64,000 bases of DNA from Paenibacillus sp. FSL R5-0345 (lineage in GTDB: Bacteria; Bacillota; Bacilli; Paenibacillales; Paenibacillaceae), in contig NZ_CP009281.1 of the NCBI RefSeq assembly GCF_000758585.1, forward strand, positions 1,798,001-1,862,000. Direction: 5' to 3'. How positions within the stretch are numbered: the first letter of the stretch is position 1; each line of letters starts with the position of its first letter. Below are positions 25,752 through 35,513 of the stretch, piece after piece. A program made the translations under genes and the position numbers. The notes beneath the pieces were generated by a model that worked only from the letters and a program-made list of their open reading frames with translations, had not been told where the DNA came from and searched no databases.

Positions 25752-28700
25752 GTGAATATTTCTGCTGCAGCTGCAGGATCGGGGAAGGAGCTTCTGGTTA
25801 ACGGCGGAATCGAAAGCAGTAACGAAGCTTGGACCGCTGTTGGTTCGGCCTCCGTGTCAGTTACAACAGATGTCTATAGCAGCGGAACATCCGCTTTGAA
25901 GACAACTGGACGTAAAGCAACCGGGGATGGACCAAAGCAGGTCATTACCGGTAAGGTCAATACCGGCGTTACTTATTCCTTCTCGGCCAGGGTCAGGTAT
26001 GATACTGGACCCGATCAGAAGCAGTTTAACTTCAATATTCAGAACGGCCCGAGCTGGCAGGGGATAAAGGTGCTTGGTTCGGCTACTGTCAAAAAGGGGG
26101 AATGGGGAACAGTCACAGGCACCTATACACTCCCTGCGGACGCAGATTTATCCCATACTTTTATTTTCATTGAGACACCATGGTCCGGGACCCCTGATCC
26201 TGTTGCAGATCTGATGGACTTTTATGTTGATGATATTTCCTTTGCAGACACCTCAGTCTCAGAGCTTATCCTTAACAGTGATTTTGAAAGCGGTATCGAA
26301 CCTTGGGCCGCTGTTGGTTCGGCCTCCGTGTCAGTTACCACAGATGTCTATAGCAGCGGATCATCCTCTCTGAAGGCGACAGGACGTAAAGCGACCGGGG
26401 ACGGACCCAAGCAGATCATTACCGGAAAGGTCAATACCAGCGTTACTTATTCCTTCTCGGCCAGGGTCAGGTATGATACGGGACCCGATCAGAAGCAGTT
26501 TAACTTCAATATTCAGAACGGCCCGAGCTGGCAGGGGATAAAGGTGCTTGGTTCGGCTACTGTCAAAAAGGGGGAATGGGGAACGGTCAAAGGCACCTAT
26601 ACACTCCCTGCGGACGCAGATTTATCCCATACTTTTATTTTTATAGAGACACCATGGTCCGGAACCCCTGATCCTGTTGCAGATCTGATGGACTTTTATG
26701 TTGATGATATTTCCTTTTCGGCTTCAGCCGCTCCAATTCCTGATATTCAGAAACCGGGAGAGAGTGAATATAACGGCTCCAATCTGGCGCTGGCGTGGCA
26801 GTGGAACCATAACCCGGATAACAATAACTGGTCACTGACTCAACGTCCGGGCTACTTACGGCTTACAACCGGAAGAAAAAGCACCGGAATTCTGGATGCA
26901 CGGAATACACTGACACAAAGAACTTTTGGACCGGAAAGTTCAGGCTATATTGCGATTGATACGGATCATATGAAGGACGGGGATGTAGCAGGTCTTGCAG
27001 CGTTCCAGAAAAACTATGGTTACGTCGCTGTAAAAAATTCGGGCACTTCTAAATCTATCGTAATGGTCAACGGCAGCGGCGAACAGCCAAAAGAAATGGC
27101 AAGTGTTCCACTGACTCAAAATAAAGTTTATCTGAAGATTGATATGGATTTCAAGGAAAGGGCAGACAGGGCATACTTCTATTACAGTCTTGACGGAGTA
27201 AGTTGGACAGCAATCGGAGAACGCCTGCAAATGTCTTATACCCTGCCTCATTTTATGGGTTACCGTTATGCTTTATTTAATTACGCTACCAAAATGACAG
27301 GAGGTTACACCGATTTTGATTATTTCAGAGTACACGATAAAATGACTGGTACTGGGCAATCCGCTCTTGCTCTTAGAGCAAAACTAGGAGATGCCCCAGA
27401 GGTTATAGGTGCTCCGAACATAGAATTTGAAATTCCGGTAAAGCTGGAAGCATTGCCGGATGGAGCGTACAGCAGTATTTCAGCTTCCTTCTATATTCCT
27501 GATTCCTTGTCGGTAACTGGCGTGTCATTTGCCACAGACAATATTAGTGGTACGCCATCCTATGCGTATTCCGGTCAAAGGCTGGAGCTGAAGGTATCAG
27601 GCAGCAAAGTGGGGTTCAGAAATGTTTCCTCTGATTTGTTTGCCACCATTAAACTTAAAGTTAAAGAGTTTATTCCGGAGGACCGGACGGATACCATCCG
27701 AACGGATTACATCAAAACCGGAGGCAATAATGTGGTTTACAACGTGAGCGAAGCAACAGCTGACATTAAAATAAAAGCCCTTAGCACTAATGCGCTTGCC
27801 AAGGTGCCCGGGTATGCGAATCCGCTGGTTAGTCATAAGTTCGGAGCTGATCCATATGCTCTCGTTTATAACGGTAGAGTGTATATATATATGACAAGCG
27901 ATGCTTTTGAATATGACGCTAACGGAAACGTTAAAGATAATAGCTACTCCAAAATCAACACCATCAGTGTTATATCATCGAACGATATGGTCAACTGGAC
28001 AGATCACGGCGAGATTCCGGTAGCGGGCCAGAATGGCGCCGCCAAATGGGCCAACAACTCTTGGGCTCCAGCTGTTGCCCATAAGGTGATCTCTGGAAAG
28101 GATAAATTTTTCCTGTACTTTGCCAATAACGCTTCCAGTATTGGTGTTCTTACTGCTGATAGTCCGATCGGGCCTTGGACCGATCCGCTGGGCAAATCTT
28201 TTATTAACAGCAGTGTCCCTGGAACGAACGGAGTGGTGTGGATGTTTGACCCGGCGGTGCTGGTGGATGATGATGGAACGGGTTATCTGTACTTTGGCGG
28301 GGGGATTCCCGGTGGTAGTAATCCAACAGAAGAGCAGGTTGCCCATCCAAAGAGTGGCAGAGTCATCCAATTGGGTGCGGACATGATCAGCACTGTGGGT
28401 TCTGCGACACTTATAGATGCCCCGTACCTTTTCGAGGATTCCGGCATTCACAAATATAACGGCAGGTACTATTACTCTTATTGCTCCAATTTCGCGGGCA
28501 CTCATCCGGAAGGCTCACCGCCGAAGGGGGAGATAGCATACATGGTCAGTGATCATCCGATGGGGCCATTTACTTACGTGGGATCGATACTGCAAAATCC
28601 AAGCGTATTTTTCAGTGTAGGCGGAAACAACCATCATGCCATATTCGAATTTAAGGATCAGTGGTATGTAACCTATCATGCACAAACTCTTGGAAAAGCT

Positions 28701-30899
28701 ATGAATAATACAAAAGGATATCGCTCCACACACCTTAATAAAGTGGATTTTTATGACAACGGGTTTATCAAACCAATTAAAGGAGATATGGAAGGCGTAG
28801 AACAGACAGCTAATCTTAACCCTTATCAGCGAAACGAGGCAGAAACGATCGCATGGCAAGCGGGAATTGTGACGGAGAAATCCTTACAGCCTGGAAGTAT
28901 GGTGGATAGCATCAATTTGAATATAACGGATGCGGATAATGGAGATTGGTTTGCCGTTGCAAGTGCAGATTTCGGTATGAATGGGGCGAGCGTATTTGAA
29001 GCCAGCGTTGCATCGGCTACCGGAGGCACCATTGAAATTCGGCAGGACAGTCCAATCGGTACAGTAATCGGAACGCTGGAAGTGACGCCAACCGGAGGCG
29101 AGAATCAATGGAAAGTACTGAAGACTACCGTCGCGCCAATTACCGGAGTTCACAACATCTTCTTCACATTTACGGCAGAAGGCCAGGATTCTCTTAGCAT
29201 GGATTACTGGCAGTTTACGCAGAACGTTATCGAACCGGAAGTCATTCCGCTGGAATCAGTCTCGATAACCGGCGGAGCTGCAACTGTCGAGTTGAACAGT
29301 TCGTTAACGTTTGGTTCTAAGTTAAGCCCGTTGAATGCGTCGGAGCCGGAATACCACTGGGAAGCATTTGGAAGTATTAAAATTACGGGTGACAGCGATA
29401 AAGACACGGTGAAAATACAGGGCACTGCGGCCGGGGAGGGCACCCTGATCTTAACGGTTACCGCTGGCGGAAAAGCGATGACTACTCATAGCACGGTTAC
29501 AGTAAAGACTGAAGACGCTGGAAGCACCCCGCCTCCGGTAACCGGTCCAACGGCTGCTCCATCACCAGTTCCATCACCAGTTCCATCTGGATCTCCAACG
29601 GTTGTTTCTTCATTGACCCCATCAGCGGCACCGACAACATTACCTGGCGGTAAAGATGCTGAAATCAGGGTTGGTGGTAGTAGAGTAGATTTGGGTACGG
29701 CAGAAACGACGACTCAGCAAGGCCGTATAGTAACGACTATTATACTTGACCAGCAGAAGCTGAAAGCCTGGCTCACCTCAGCTGGTGAAGCTGAGGTAAT
29801 CTCGATTACGGTTATGTCAAATCCGGACAGTGCAGTTGCTCAACTGAACACAGATATGCTGAAGGAGCTTCAGGATAAAAAGATCGTAATCGAATTGCGG
29901 ACCAGCCAGGGAGATTATAAGGTTCCTGTCTCCAAAATCAAAATGAACACGTTGGGATCACAAGGAACTTTGGTTGATATGCAAAATATGAAGTTACAAA
30001 TTGAAATCAGCGTACCGGAAACGATGATGACAAGGGCAGCTGAGAAATCGGCAGCAGCAAAAGGCTTTACACTGAGCTCAGCTTTACTCGATTTTAAGGT
30101 TTCCATTGTAAGCGGATCTATCGTTAAGGAAGTCCCTTCATTTAATGGATATGTGGAGCGTGTGATCAACCTTGCTGAGGGAATAACCGCTAACCAAATT
30201 ACCACCGGTATCGTTATTGAAGCGAATGGTGAGGTTCGTCAGGTACCAACCCAAGTAGTTACAGAGAATGGAAGAGTATACGCGAAAATCCGCAGCCTAA
30301 CCAATAGCACCTATGCAGTGGTCTCAAATTCGGTGAAATTTGCAGATGTGAATACGCACTGGGCGAAGGAGAGCGTAGATGACCTCGGTTCCCGAATGAT
30401 TCTGGTCGGAACCGGAAGCGGTTTGTTTAATCCGGATGCAGAAATCACCCGGGCTGAATTCTCCACACTGCTGGTACGGGTACTTGGACTTCAACCGGAT
30501 GGAGGAGAGCTGATGTTCAAAGACATTATGGCGTCGGATTGGTACGCCGATAATGTGAAGACCGCGCAAGCATTCGGTCTTATCACAGGTTATGCGGACG
30601 GCTCCTTCCGTCCTGACGAGAAGATTACGCGGGAACAAGCCATGGTCATTGCAGCCAGAGCGATGGAACTCACCGGACTGAAGAATAACCTGACAGGACG
30701 GACAGCGGAAGAGATGCTGGAAGGGTACGAAGATGCAGTTAGCGTCTCCGACTGGGCACAATCCGGAGTTGCAGATAGCCTGAGGGCGGGTATAGTCTCC
30801 GGAAGAAGTACTTCCGCCCTGGTGCCCAAAGGAAATATTACCCGCGCAGAAGCGGCCAAATTGACCCAAGAGCTGATGAAAAAGTCAGGATTATATTAG
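25752..30899 (+). CDS. multidomain SLH-anchored GH43 arabinoxylanase, 3' part of the frameshifted gene
   Basis: 1,715 residues from a GTG with no ribosome site and no signal peptide; the frame is open back to 25665, so it is best read as the rest of the preceding gene (joined length about 2,070 residues). Order: two tandem CBM4/9-like domains (about 14-328, almost identical), GH43 C-terminal beta-sandwich (330-530, LAWQWNHNPDNNNWSLTQRP), cohesin-like domain (536-676), second GH43 (680-1017; FGADPYALVYNG, WMFDPAVLVDDDG, YLFEDSGIHKYNG give the three acids) of XynD-like type, CBM6 (1022-1156), Ig-like domain (1164-1252), P/S/T linker (1258-1297), an unrecognised region (1300-1525) and three SLH repeats (1527-1715). 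Expected at the cell surface, acting on arabinoxylan. Confidence 0.85.
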   Translation: MNISAAAAGSGKELLVNGGIESSNEAWTAVGSASVSVTTDVYSSGTSALKTTGRKATGDGPKQVITGKVNTGVTYSFSARVRYDTGPDQKQFNFNIQNGPSWQGIKVLGSATVKKGEWGTVTGTYTLPADADLSHTFIFIETPWSGTPDPVADLMDFYVDDISFADTSVSELILNSDFESGIEPWAAVGSASVSVTTDVYSSGSSSLKATGRKATGDGPKQIITGKVNTSVTYSFSARVRYDTGPDQKQFNFNIQNGPSWQGIKVLGSATVKKGEWGTVKGTYTLPADADLSHTFIFIETPWSGTPDPVADLMDFYVDDISFSASAAPIPDIQKPGESEYNGSNLALAWQWNHNPDNNNWSLTQRPGYLRLTTGRKSTGILDARNTLTQRTFGPESSGYIAIDTDHMKDGDVAGLAAFQKNYGYVAVKNSGTSKSIVMVNGSGEQPKEMASVPLTQNKVYLKIDMDFKERADRAYFYYSLDGVSWTAIGERLQMSYTLPHFMGYRYALFNYATKMTGGYTDFDYFRVHDKMTGTGQSALALRAKLGDAPEVIGAPNIEFEIPVKLEALPDGAYSSISASFYIPDSLSVTGVSFATDNISGTPSYAYSGQRLELKVSGSKVGFRNVSSDLFATIKLKVKEFIPEDRTDTIRTDYIKTGGNNVVYNVSEATADIKIKALSTNALAKVPGYANPLVSHKFGADPYALVYNGRVYIYMTSDAFEYDANGNVKDNSYSKINTISVISSNDMVNWTDHGEIPVAGQNGAAKWANNSWAPAVAHKVISGKDKFFLYFANNASSIGVLTADSPIGPWTDPLGKSFINSSVPGTNGVVWMFDPAVLVDDDGTGYLYFGGGIPGGSNPTEEQVAHPKSGRVIQLGADMISTVGSATLIDAPYLFEDSGIHKYNGRYYYSYCSNFAGTHPEGSPPKGEIAYMVSDHPMGPFTYVGSILQNPSVFFSVGGNNHHAIFEFKDQWYVTYHAQTLGKAMNNTKGYRSTHLNKVDFYDNGFIKPIKGDMEGVEQTANLNPYQRNEAETIAWQAGIVTEKSLQPGSMVDSINLNITDADNGDWFAVASADFGMNGASVFEASVASATGGTIEIRQDSPIGTVIGTLEVTPTGGENQWKVLKTTVAPITGVHNIFFTFTAEGQDSLSMDYWQFTQNVIEPEVIPLESVSITGGAATVELNSSLTFGSKLSPLNASEPEYHWEAFGSIKITGDSDKDTVKIQGTAAGEGTLILTVTAGGKAMTTHSTVTVKTEDAGSTPPPVTGPTAAPSPVPSPVPSGSPTVVSSLTPSAAPTTLPGGKDAEIRVGGSRVDLGTAETTTQQGRIVTTIILDQQKLKAWLTSAGEAEVISITVMSNPDSAVAQLNTDMLKELQDKKIVIELRTSQGDYKVPVSKIKMNTLGSQGTLVDMQNMKLQIEISVPETMMTRAAEKSAAAKGFTLSSALLDFKVSIVSGSIVKEVPSFNGYVERVINLAEGITANQITTGIVIEANGEVRQVPTQVVTENGRVYAKIRSLTNSTYAVVSNSVKFADVNTHWAKESVDDLGSRMILVGTGSGLFNPDAEITRAEFSTLLVRVLGLQPDGGELMFKDIMASDWYADNVKTAQAFGLITGYADGSFRPDEKITREQAMVIAARAMELTGLKNNLTGRTAEEMLEGYEDAVSVSDWAQSGVADSLRAGIVSGRSTSALVPKGNITRAEAAKLTQELMKKSGLY
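25835..26720 (+). repeat. two near-identical direct repeats encoding tandem CBMs
   Basis: Copies at about 25835-26247 and 26309-26720 have a period of 474 bp (158 codons) and very few substitutions, even at third positions. This indicates a recent duplication or ongoing gene conversion. Such repeats can also collapse or expand by recombination. Confidence 0.9.
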
Positions 30900-30919
30900 A
30901 ATAAAGCAACATTTGCACA

Positions 30920-30957
30920 ACAAATGGCATTCCCCGGAAGGGAATGCCATTTGTTTT
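30920..30957. terminator. bidirectional terminator after the SLH glycanase
   Basis: A perfect 15-bp stem (30920-30934 with 30940-30954), 5-base loop, then TTTT on the plus strand and A-rich sequence on the other side. The neighbouring genes converge here. Confidence 0.9.
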
Positions 30958-30969
30958 GGTGTGAACCGG

Positions 30970-31929
30970 TTAGTTGCGTATTTCTGTAATTTCCGTATTA
31001 ATAAACTCTGGCAATGTCTCATCCTGAGCCAGTTTACGTAAGTTATTGATGATCGCTTGGCCCCAATTTTGCTCATTTTGCGAGATGATGCGGGTAATTT
31101 GGCCATTCTCAATGGATTGGTTGACATAGGGGGTAAGACCCAGCGCGACATTATAGCGATTTAGTCCTTTAGCCTTCCAGACCAGCACAGAGCTGGAACT
31201 CGACACGAAATCCAAATTGATCAGCGCACTGAAATGCGGGTGATCCGTTATCATTTGTTCCAACTGCAGAATGGCGTTTGGTTCGCTGCCGTCGTTATGA
31301 CGAACTTCTAGCATGTCTATCTCTGTATGCTGCGCCACATAATCCTGAAGTCCCTGTAGCCGTTGGGTCAACCCAAGCATATGAGGCATCCCGGATTGGA
31401 CCAGAATCATACCCTTGCCGCCAAGCAGTGTGTCTACGGTCTGACCGATCACAATACCGGTCTTATAGTTATCAGCTCCGATAAACGCATTCCGCTGACT
31501 GGACGGGGAGTCGGACTCAAAGCATATAACCGGGATCCCGCTGGATACAGCTTTGTTGATGACATCTATCAGTGCCTCAGAGTCAACAGGATCGATGGCT
31601 ATGCCGTCAACCTCCTGCTTGATCATCATCTCCATGATCCGAATCTGCTGCTCCAGGTTTGCCTCATCCGGAGCTTGAACTATAACTTTGATGTCATGGT
31701 CGGCGGCTGCAGCTTCGGCATTCTCCGTTACCATTTCGTACGTATCGTTTACCATAGGATAGATTATGCCGAAGGTTAGCCGGGGTCCGCCGCTTGCAGC
31801 GGTTGTAGGTACCTCGTCAATCGGTTCTCGGACATTCACCCCGCTCTTGGTCCCTATACACCCACTGAAAATAAAGGTGAACCCCAATAGCAGCGCCAGT
31901 GTCTTAAACGTTTGGTAGCGGACTGTCAC
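30970..31929 (-). CDS. periplasmic-binding-protein-like lipoprotein, probable sugar sensor of the adjacent two-component system
   Basis: 319 residues. A lipoprotein signal with lipobox FSGC (Cys24) precedes a type I periplasmic binding fold (LTFGIIYPMVNDTYEMVTENA, IDPVDSEALIDVINKA, IPVICFESDSP), as in ribose-type binding proteins. The start GTG overlaps the stop of the response regulator gene by 4 bases, so sensor kinase, regulator and this protein form one operon. Binding-protein partners of YesM-type kinases are known (for example the three-component Xyl systems of Firmicutes), so a role in presenting a sugar to the kinase is likely, though transport with the ABC importer encoded further along is possible. 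Confidence 0.85.
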   Translation of the reverse strand: MTVRYQTFKTLALLLGFTFIFSGCIGTKSGVNVREPIDEVPTTAASGGPRLTFGIIYPMVNDTYEMVTENAEAAAADHDIKVIVQAPDEANLEQQIRIMEMMIKQEVDGIAIDPVDSEALIDVINKAVSSGIPVICFESDSPSSQRNAFIGADNYKTGIVIGQTVDTLLGGKGMILVQSGMPHMLGLTQRLQGLQDYVAQHTEIDMLEVRHNDGSEPNAILQLEQMITDHPHFSALINLDFVSSSSSVLVWKAKGLNRYNVALGLTPYVNQSIENGQITRIISQNEQNWGQAIINNLRKLAQDETLPEFINTEITEIRN

Positions 31930-33521
31930 ATCCGTTTCCCTCCTTTGGCGCTGGTTTCTGCCAGTTTACTCGGATGTCCTTGTTTGCGGTACTCCATTGG
32001 TGTCATTCCGGTAACTTTCTTGAACAGGTTAGAGAAGTAATGCTGATCGTTGTAGCCTACCTGAAAAGCGATCTCAAAGGTTTTGTACCGGGTTGTTTTA
32101 AGCATTTCTTTCGCCTTGCCAATCCTAGTGGCAGTTAAGTACTCTGTCATTGTCTGCCCGGTTTCCTGGCTGAAAACTTTGCTGAGATGGCTGGAGCTGA
32201 CTCCGATCTGTTTTGAAGTTTCATGAAGGGAGAGCTGGTCATTGTGATAATTTTCCCGGATGTAAAGTTTGACTTTCTCGATCAACTCTCCATATTTTCC
32301 AGAACCTTCAGACCGCCATTTCCAGAGCCGGTCGAATACTTCAAGGAAATAATCCTGACATTCTTCACCCCTGGAAATATTCTGGATTTTCTTCTGCAGC
32401 TCTTGCATCGTTTCTGTAGGATTACTGTCAGAACGGAAGGTTAGCTTTGCTGTCTGGACTAACTCTAAAGTGATGTCATTGATCAGGTAGTAGGCATACA
32501 TGGAATTCCAGTTTATCTGATTAAGTCCGGAAGCAAACTGACGGATAAAGCCAGGGGCCTCCTGAGGAGTGCCCAGCTTTAAAAAATCAATTAGACGATT
32601 GCGGTCTAGCAGCACACTGTCAGGAGAATGATCGATCGAAGCCTCTATCATTGCCTCTTTGTTCTGTCTAGACAGCTTCTTGAACATTCTGTCGTCCTCA
32701 GCCTCCTGGAAGGAAAGATGTATCCCCTGAAGACGTTCATGGATATCTCCACAGCTTATAGACAGTTGCAAGTCTGCATGGAATTTTTTATGCTTCAATA
32801 CTTGAATCAGAGTATCCATTCTGCCGGAAATTTGATCCGGCTGGCCGCCCTTCAGAATAACCACTGTTTCGTTACGGCTCCGCCTGAAAAAGCAGAGTTC
32901 AGGATACTCGATCAGTGTGTTTACAAGCAACTGCTCAGCAGCCTGAACCTGAGACTGGTCCATATCCGATTCATTAAGGGAAGATGGAATAAAGGACAGG
33001 ATAACGGCTGCGTAATAAGGAGCCATAAGCATCAGGTCCAGTTGAGCTGCCGCCTCGATGGCGGCTCCAGTGCCGATTAGGCCTCCGCATAGATCAGCAT
33101 ACAGCTTGTCAGGGGTGTACGTATTTTTTTGTTTTAACCGATGCTCTTCGTCAATTCTGGCGCTGACAGCATGCAGCATATGAATAAGTTCCGCAGCGCT
33201 GACCGGTTTCAGGCAATAATCCTCAACGCCAAGCCGGAGCGCAGTCTGGGCATACTGAAAATCATCATGGCCGCTTAAAATGATAATTTTGATGTCGGGA
33301 AATCTTTGCCTGACCACGGATGTCAATTCAAGTCCGTTCATAAAAGGCATTTTAATATCAGTAATCAGAATGTCGGGTACTTGTTCTTCAATAAGCGGCA
33401 GTGCCAGCTCACCGTCGGGAGCGTCACCGGAATAGAAGAATCCTTCCTTCTTCCAATCTATAGAATCCCGGATACTCTCACGGATTAGAATTTCATCATC
33501 GACGAGCATGACCTTCTTCAT
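31926..33521 (-). CDS. AraC-type response regulator (YesN-like)
   Basis: 531 residues. An N-terminal receiver domain has the acidic pocket (MLVDDEILIRE), the phosphorylated aspartate in DILITDIKMPFMNG, and the lysine in YCLKPVSAAEL. A middle region of about 280 residues without clear motifs is usual for this family. The C-terminal AraC helix-turn-helix pair (LSLHETSKQIGVSSSHLSKVF and TFEIAFQVGYNDQHYFSNLF) ends in KKVTGMTPMEYRKQ. It overlaps both neighbours by 4 bases. Likely targets are the divergent ABC importer genes starting at 35580 and the convergent GH43 gene, by inference from the neighbourhood. Confidence 0.94.
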   Translation of the reverse strand: MKKVMLVDDEILIRESIRDSIDWKKEGFFYSGDAPDGELALPLIEEQVPDILITDIKMPFMNGLELTSVVRQRFPDIKIIILSGHDDFQYAQTALRLGVEDYCLKPVSAAELIHMLHAVSARIDEEHRLKQKNTYTPDKLYADLCGGLIGTGAAIEAAAQLDLMLMAPYYAAVILSFIPSSLNESDMDQSQVQAAEQLLVNTLIEYPELCFFRRSRNETVVILKGGQPDQISGRMDTLIQVLKHKKFHADLQLSISCGDIHERLQGIHLSFQEAEDDRMFKKLSRQNKEAMIEASIDHSPDSVLLDRNRLIDFLKLGTPQEAPGFIRQFASGLNQINWNSMYAYYLINDITLELVQTAKLTFRSDSNPTETMQELQKKIQNISRGEECQDYFLEVFDRLWKWRSEGSGKYGELIEKVKLYIRENYHNDQLSLHETSKQIGVSSSHLSKVFSQETGQTMTEYLTATRIGKAKEMLKTTRYKTFEIAFQVGYNDQHYFSNLFKKVTGMTPMEYRKQGHPSKLAETSAKGGKRM

Positions 33522-35317
33522 GTCAAGTTCCCCCTGTTCTTAGGTATCCGCACAGAGATTGTCGTACCTGTACCTGCGATACTTTCCAGCAGGACTCCAT
33601 ATTCACTACCGAAATAAAGCCGTAAGCGCTGATGCACATTCTGCAGTCCAAAACCACCTTCGGTAGGCTCCTCCTCCTCAGACTGGAGAGGGTGCTCCAG
33701 CTGTTGCTTCAGCAATGCTAGACGCTCTGTGGATATGCCTATACCGTTGTCCTTAACGGTAAGAATCACCGCCGAATCTTCCATATAACCGCCAATGATA
33801 ATCAAGCCTTTACCTCTTTTATTTTTAATACCGTGGTACAAAGCGTTTTCTATCAGGGGTTGGAGAGTCATATTTAGAATCGGATACTCCAGAATTTCAG
33901 GATCGACTTCAACTCGATATTCAAGGATATCCCGGTAACGCATCTGCTGAATTACCAGATAGCTCTGGGCATGAGCCAGCTCAGTGTGGATCATCACCCA
34001 GTCCCGTCCTTTGTTTAAACTAATCCGAAATAAGTCGGATAGCGCTTTCACGAGTTGGATAACGGCGTCGCTTTTGCCCGCTTCCGCCATCCAGATGATG
34101 GAATCAAGGGTGTTGTATAAGAAGTGGGGATTGATTTGGGCTTGCAGCGTACGCAGTTCCGCTTTCTGCAGTTGCTGCTGTTTACGTATACTTTGCTCCA
34201 AAAGCTCTTTTATTTTCTCCACCATGATGTTAAAGCTTTGTCCCAGATCGGCGATTTCATCCGTTCCGACCGGCTTGACTTTGGCCTCGAGATAACCGCT
34301 TGCGGTAAGCCTCATTTTGTGCTGAAGGAGCTGAATAGGGCGGGTAAGCCTTTTGGTCAACAGATAATGCAGAGTGATAGCAAATACAATGCTGAGTACC
34401 ACGCTCACTATGATCAGCTGCCTGATGCTATTAGCTTCGGCAACAATTTCCTGCAAGGGAGCGATACCGATAATTGTCCAACCCGTGTAAAGAGAAGCGG
34501 TATGTACGATGAACCGGGGCATCTTGTCAGTCCTAAGCACAAATCCGTCAGGCTGATCGGAAAAAGGAAGTTTTGTCTTTCGAATGATATTCCAGTCAGC
34601 GTTGTCTATAGGAGGAACGTAGATTGGATTGCTATGCTGATCAAGAATATAAAAAAAACCTGTCTTACCTATCTTGACCTGGTCGCAGAACGTTTTGATA
34701 AACGAATCATCCAGATCCACGGTAATAAATCCGATGACCTCATGTGTAATTTGCTGTCTGACCGCTGCCATAATCGAAATGACTCCCTGATCTTCATAGG
34801 TAAAACCGTCAATTCGTTCATTGCTCGTAATCAGTGCCGGCGGAATTCTCAGCACAGAATCAGGATTCTGCGCGAGTGTCTGAAAATGCTGATCCCGCAG
34901 CGGATTCATATTGGACTGGAAAATCCCTCTGCGCTCGCTGATCCCTTTCCCATAACGGTTAATCAAGCTGATGTTGAGAACATTCTCATATTTGTAGGTG
35001 TCGCGGTATAGAGCAAAGGTCTGAAGAATGTCTTTGGCTTCCTCGTAAGTCTCCGATTGTGAGAAGAGGAAGTGAATAACCTTGGGGTTATTACTTAACT
35101 CTAGAAGCCTCTCGGTATCTTTAAACATATTATCGATATTTGTTCCAAGCATATCAGCCTGGAGCATGCTGGAGGCCTTACTGTGACTGGAAACTGAATT
35201 GTAGGATTTCTGATAAGAGATCACTCCCACAGTCATTAGCGGTATGGTGGTGAGTACAATAAACAAGGCCAGCAACTTTGCCCTCAGGCTGGACGAGATC
35301 CAGCGCTTGATCCTCAT
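33518..35317 (-). CDS. sensor histidine kinase (YesM-like, His_kinase family)
   Basis: About 599 residues. TM1 (about 12-34, ALFIVLTTIPLMTVGVISY), an extracytoplasmic dCache-like sensor of about 240 residues, TM2 (about 285-308), a HAMP segment, then the His_kinase domain with the phospho-histidine in QAQINPHFLYNTLDSIIW and an HATPase domain (PLIENALYHGIKNKRG, VKDNGIGIS, GGFGLQNVHQRL). The ATG at 35317 is preceded by GAGAGGA with 9-base spacing and is preferred to one at 35350. It pairs with the AraC-type regulator and the binding lipoprotein; probably senses a sugar directly or through that lipoprotein. Confidence 0.94.
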   Translation of the reverse strand: MRIKRWISSSLRAKLLALFIVLTTIPLMTVGVISYQKSYNSVSSHSKASSMLQADMLGTNIDNMFKDTERLLELSNNPKVIHFLFSQSETYEEAKDILQTFALYRDTYKYENVLNISLINRYGKGISERRGIFQSNMNPLRDQHFQTLAQNPDSVLRIPPALITSNERIDGFTYEDQGVISIMAAVRQQITHEVIGFITVDLDDSFIKTFCDQVKIGKTGFFYILDQHSNPIYVPPIDNADWNIIRKTKLPFSDQPDGFVLRTDKMPRFIVHTASLYTGWTIIGIAPLQEIVAEANSIRQLIIVSVVLSIVFAITLHYLLTKRLTRPIQLLQHKMRLTASGYLEAKVKPVGTDEIADLGQSFNIMVEKIKELLEQSIRKQQQLQKAELRTLQAQINPHFLYNTLDSIIWMAEAGKSDAVIQLVKALSDLFRISLNKGRDWVMIHTELAHAQSYLVIQQMRYRDILEYRVEVDPEILEYPILNMTLQPLIENALYHGIKNKRGKGLIIIGGYMEDSAVILTVKDNGIGISTERLALLKQQLEHPLQSEEEEPTEGGFGLQNVHQRLRLYFGSEYGVLLESIAGTGTTISVRIPKNRGNLT

Positions 35318-35513
35318 CAGTAGGTTCCTCTCATACGGAGTATGGTTCATGCAACTTATAGTTTATACCAACTATGACCTATTCGGAAGCAAAAAAGAAA
35401 GCGCAACCAATATTCACACTTTTTAATTAAAAAATTACACCAAAAGAGACCTGTTCTTAATAAAAACCAAAAAATATAAACAAATGCTAAAGACTGTCCG
35501 TATCAGGTTGATT

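Noticed and set aside
24670..30899. Two independent glycanase genes instead of one frameshifted gene.
   Set aside because: The second frame lacks a ribosome site and signal peptide and is open back to the exact break; one frameshifted gene explains this better, though both halves are listed separately.
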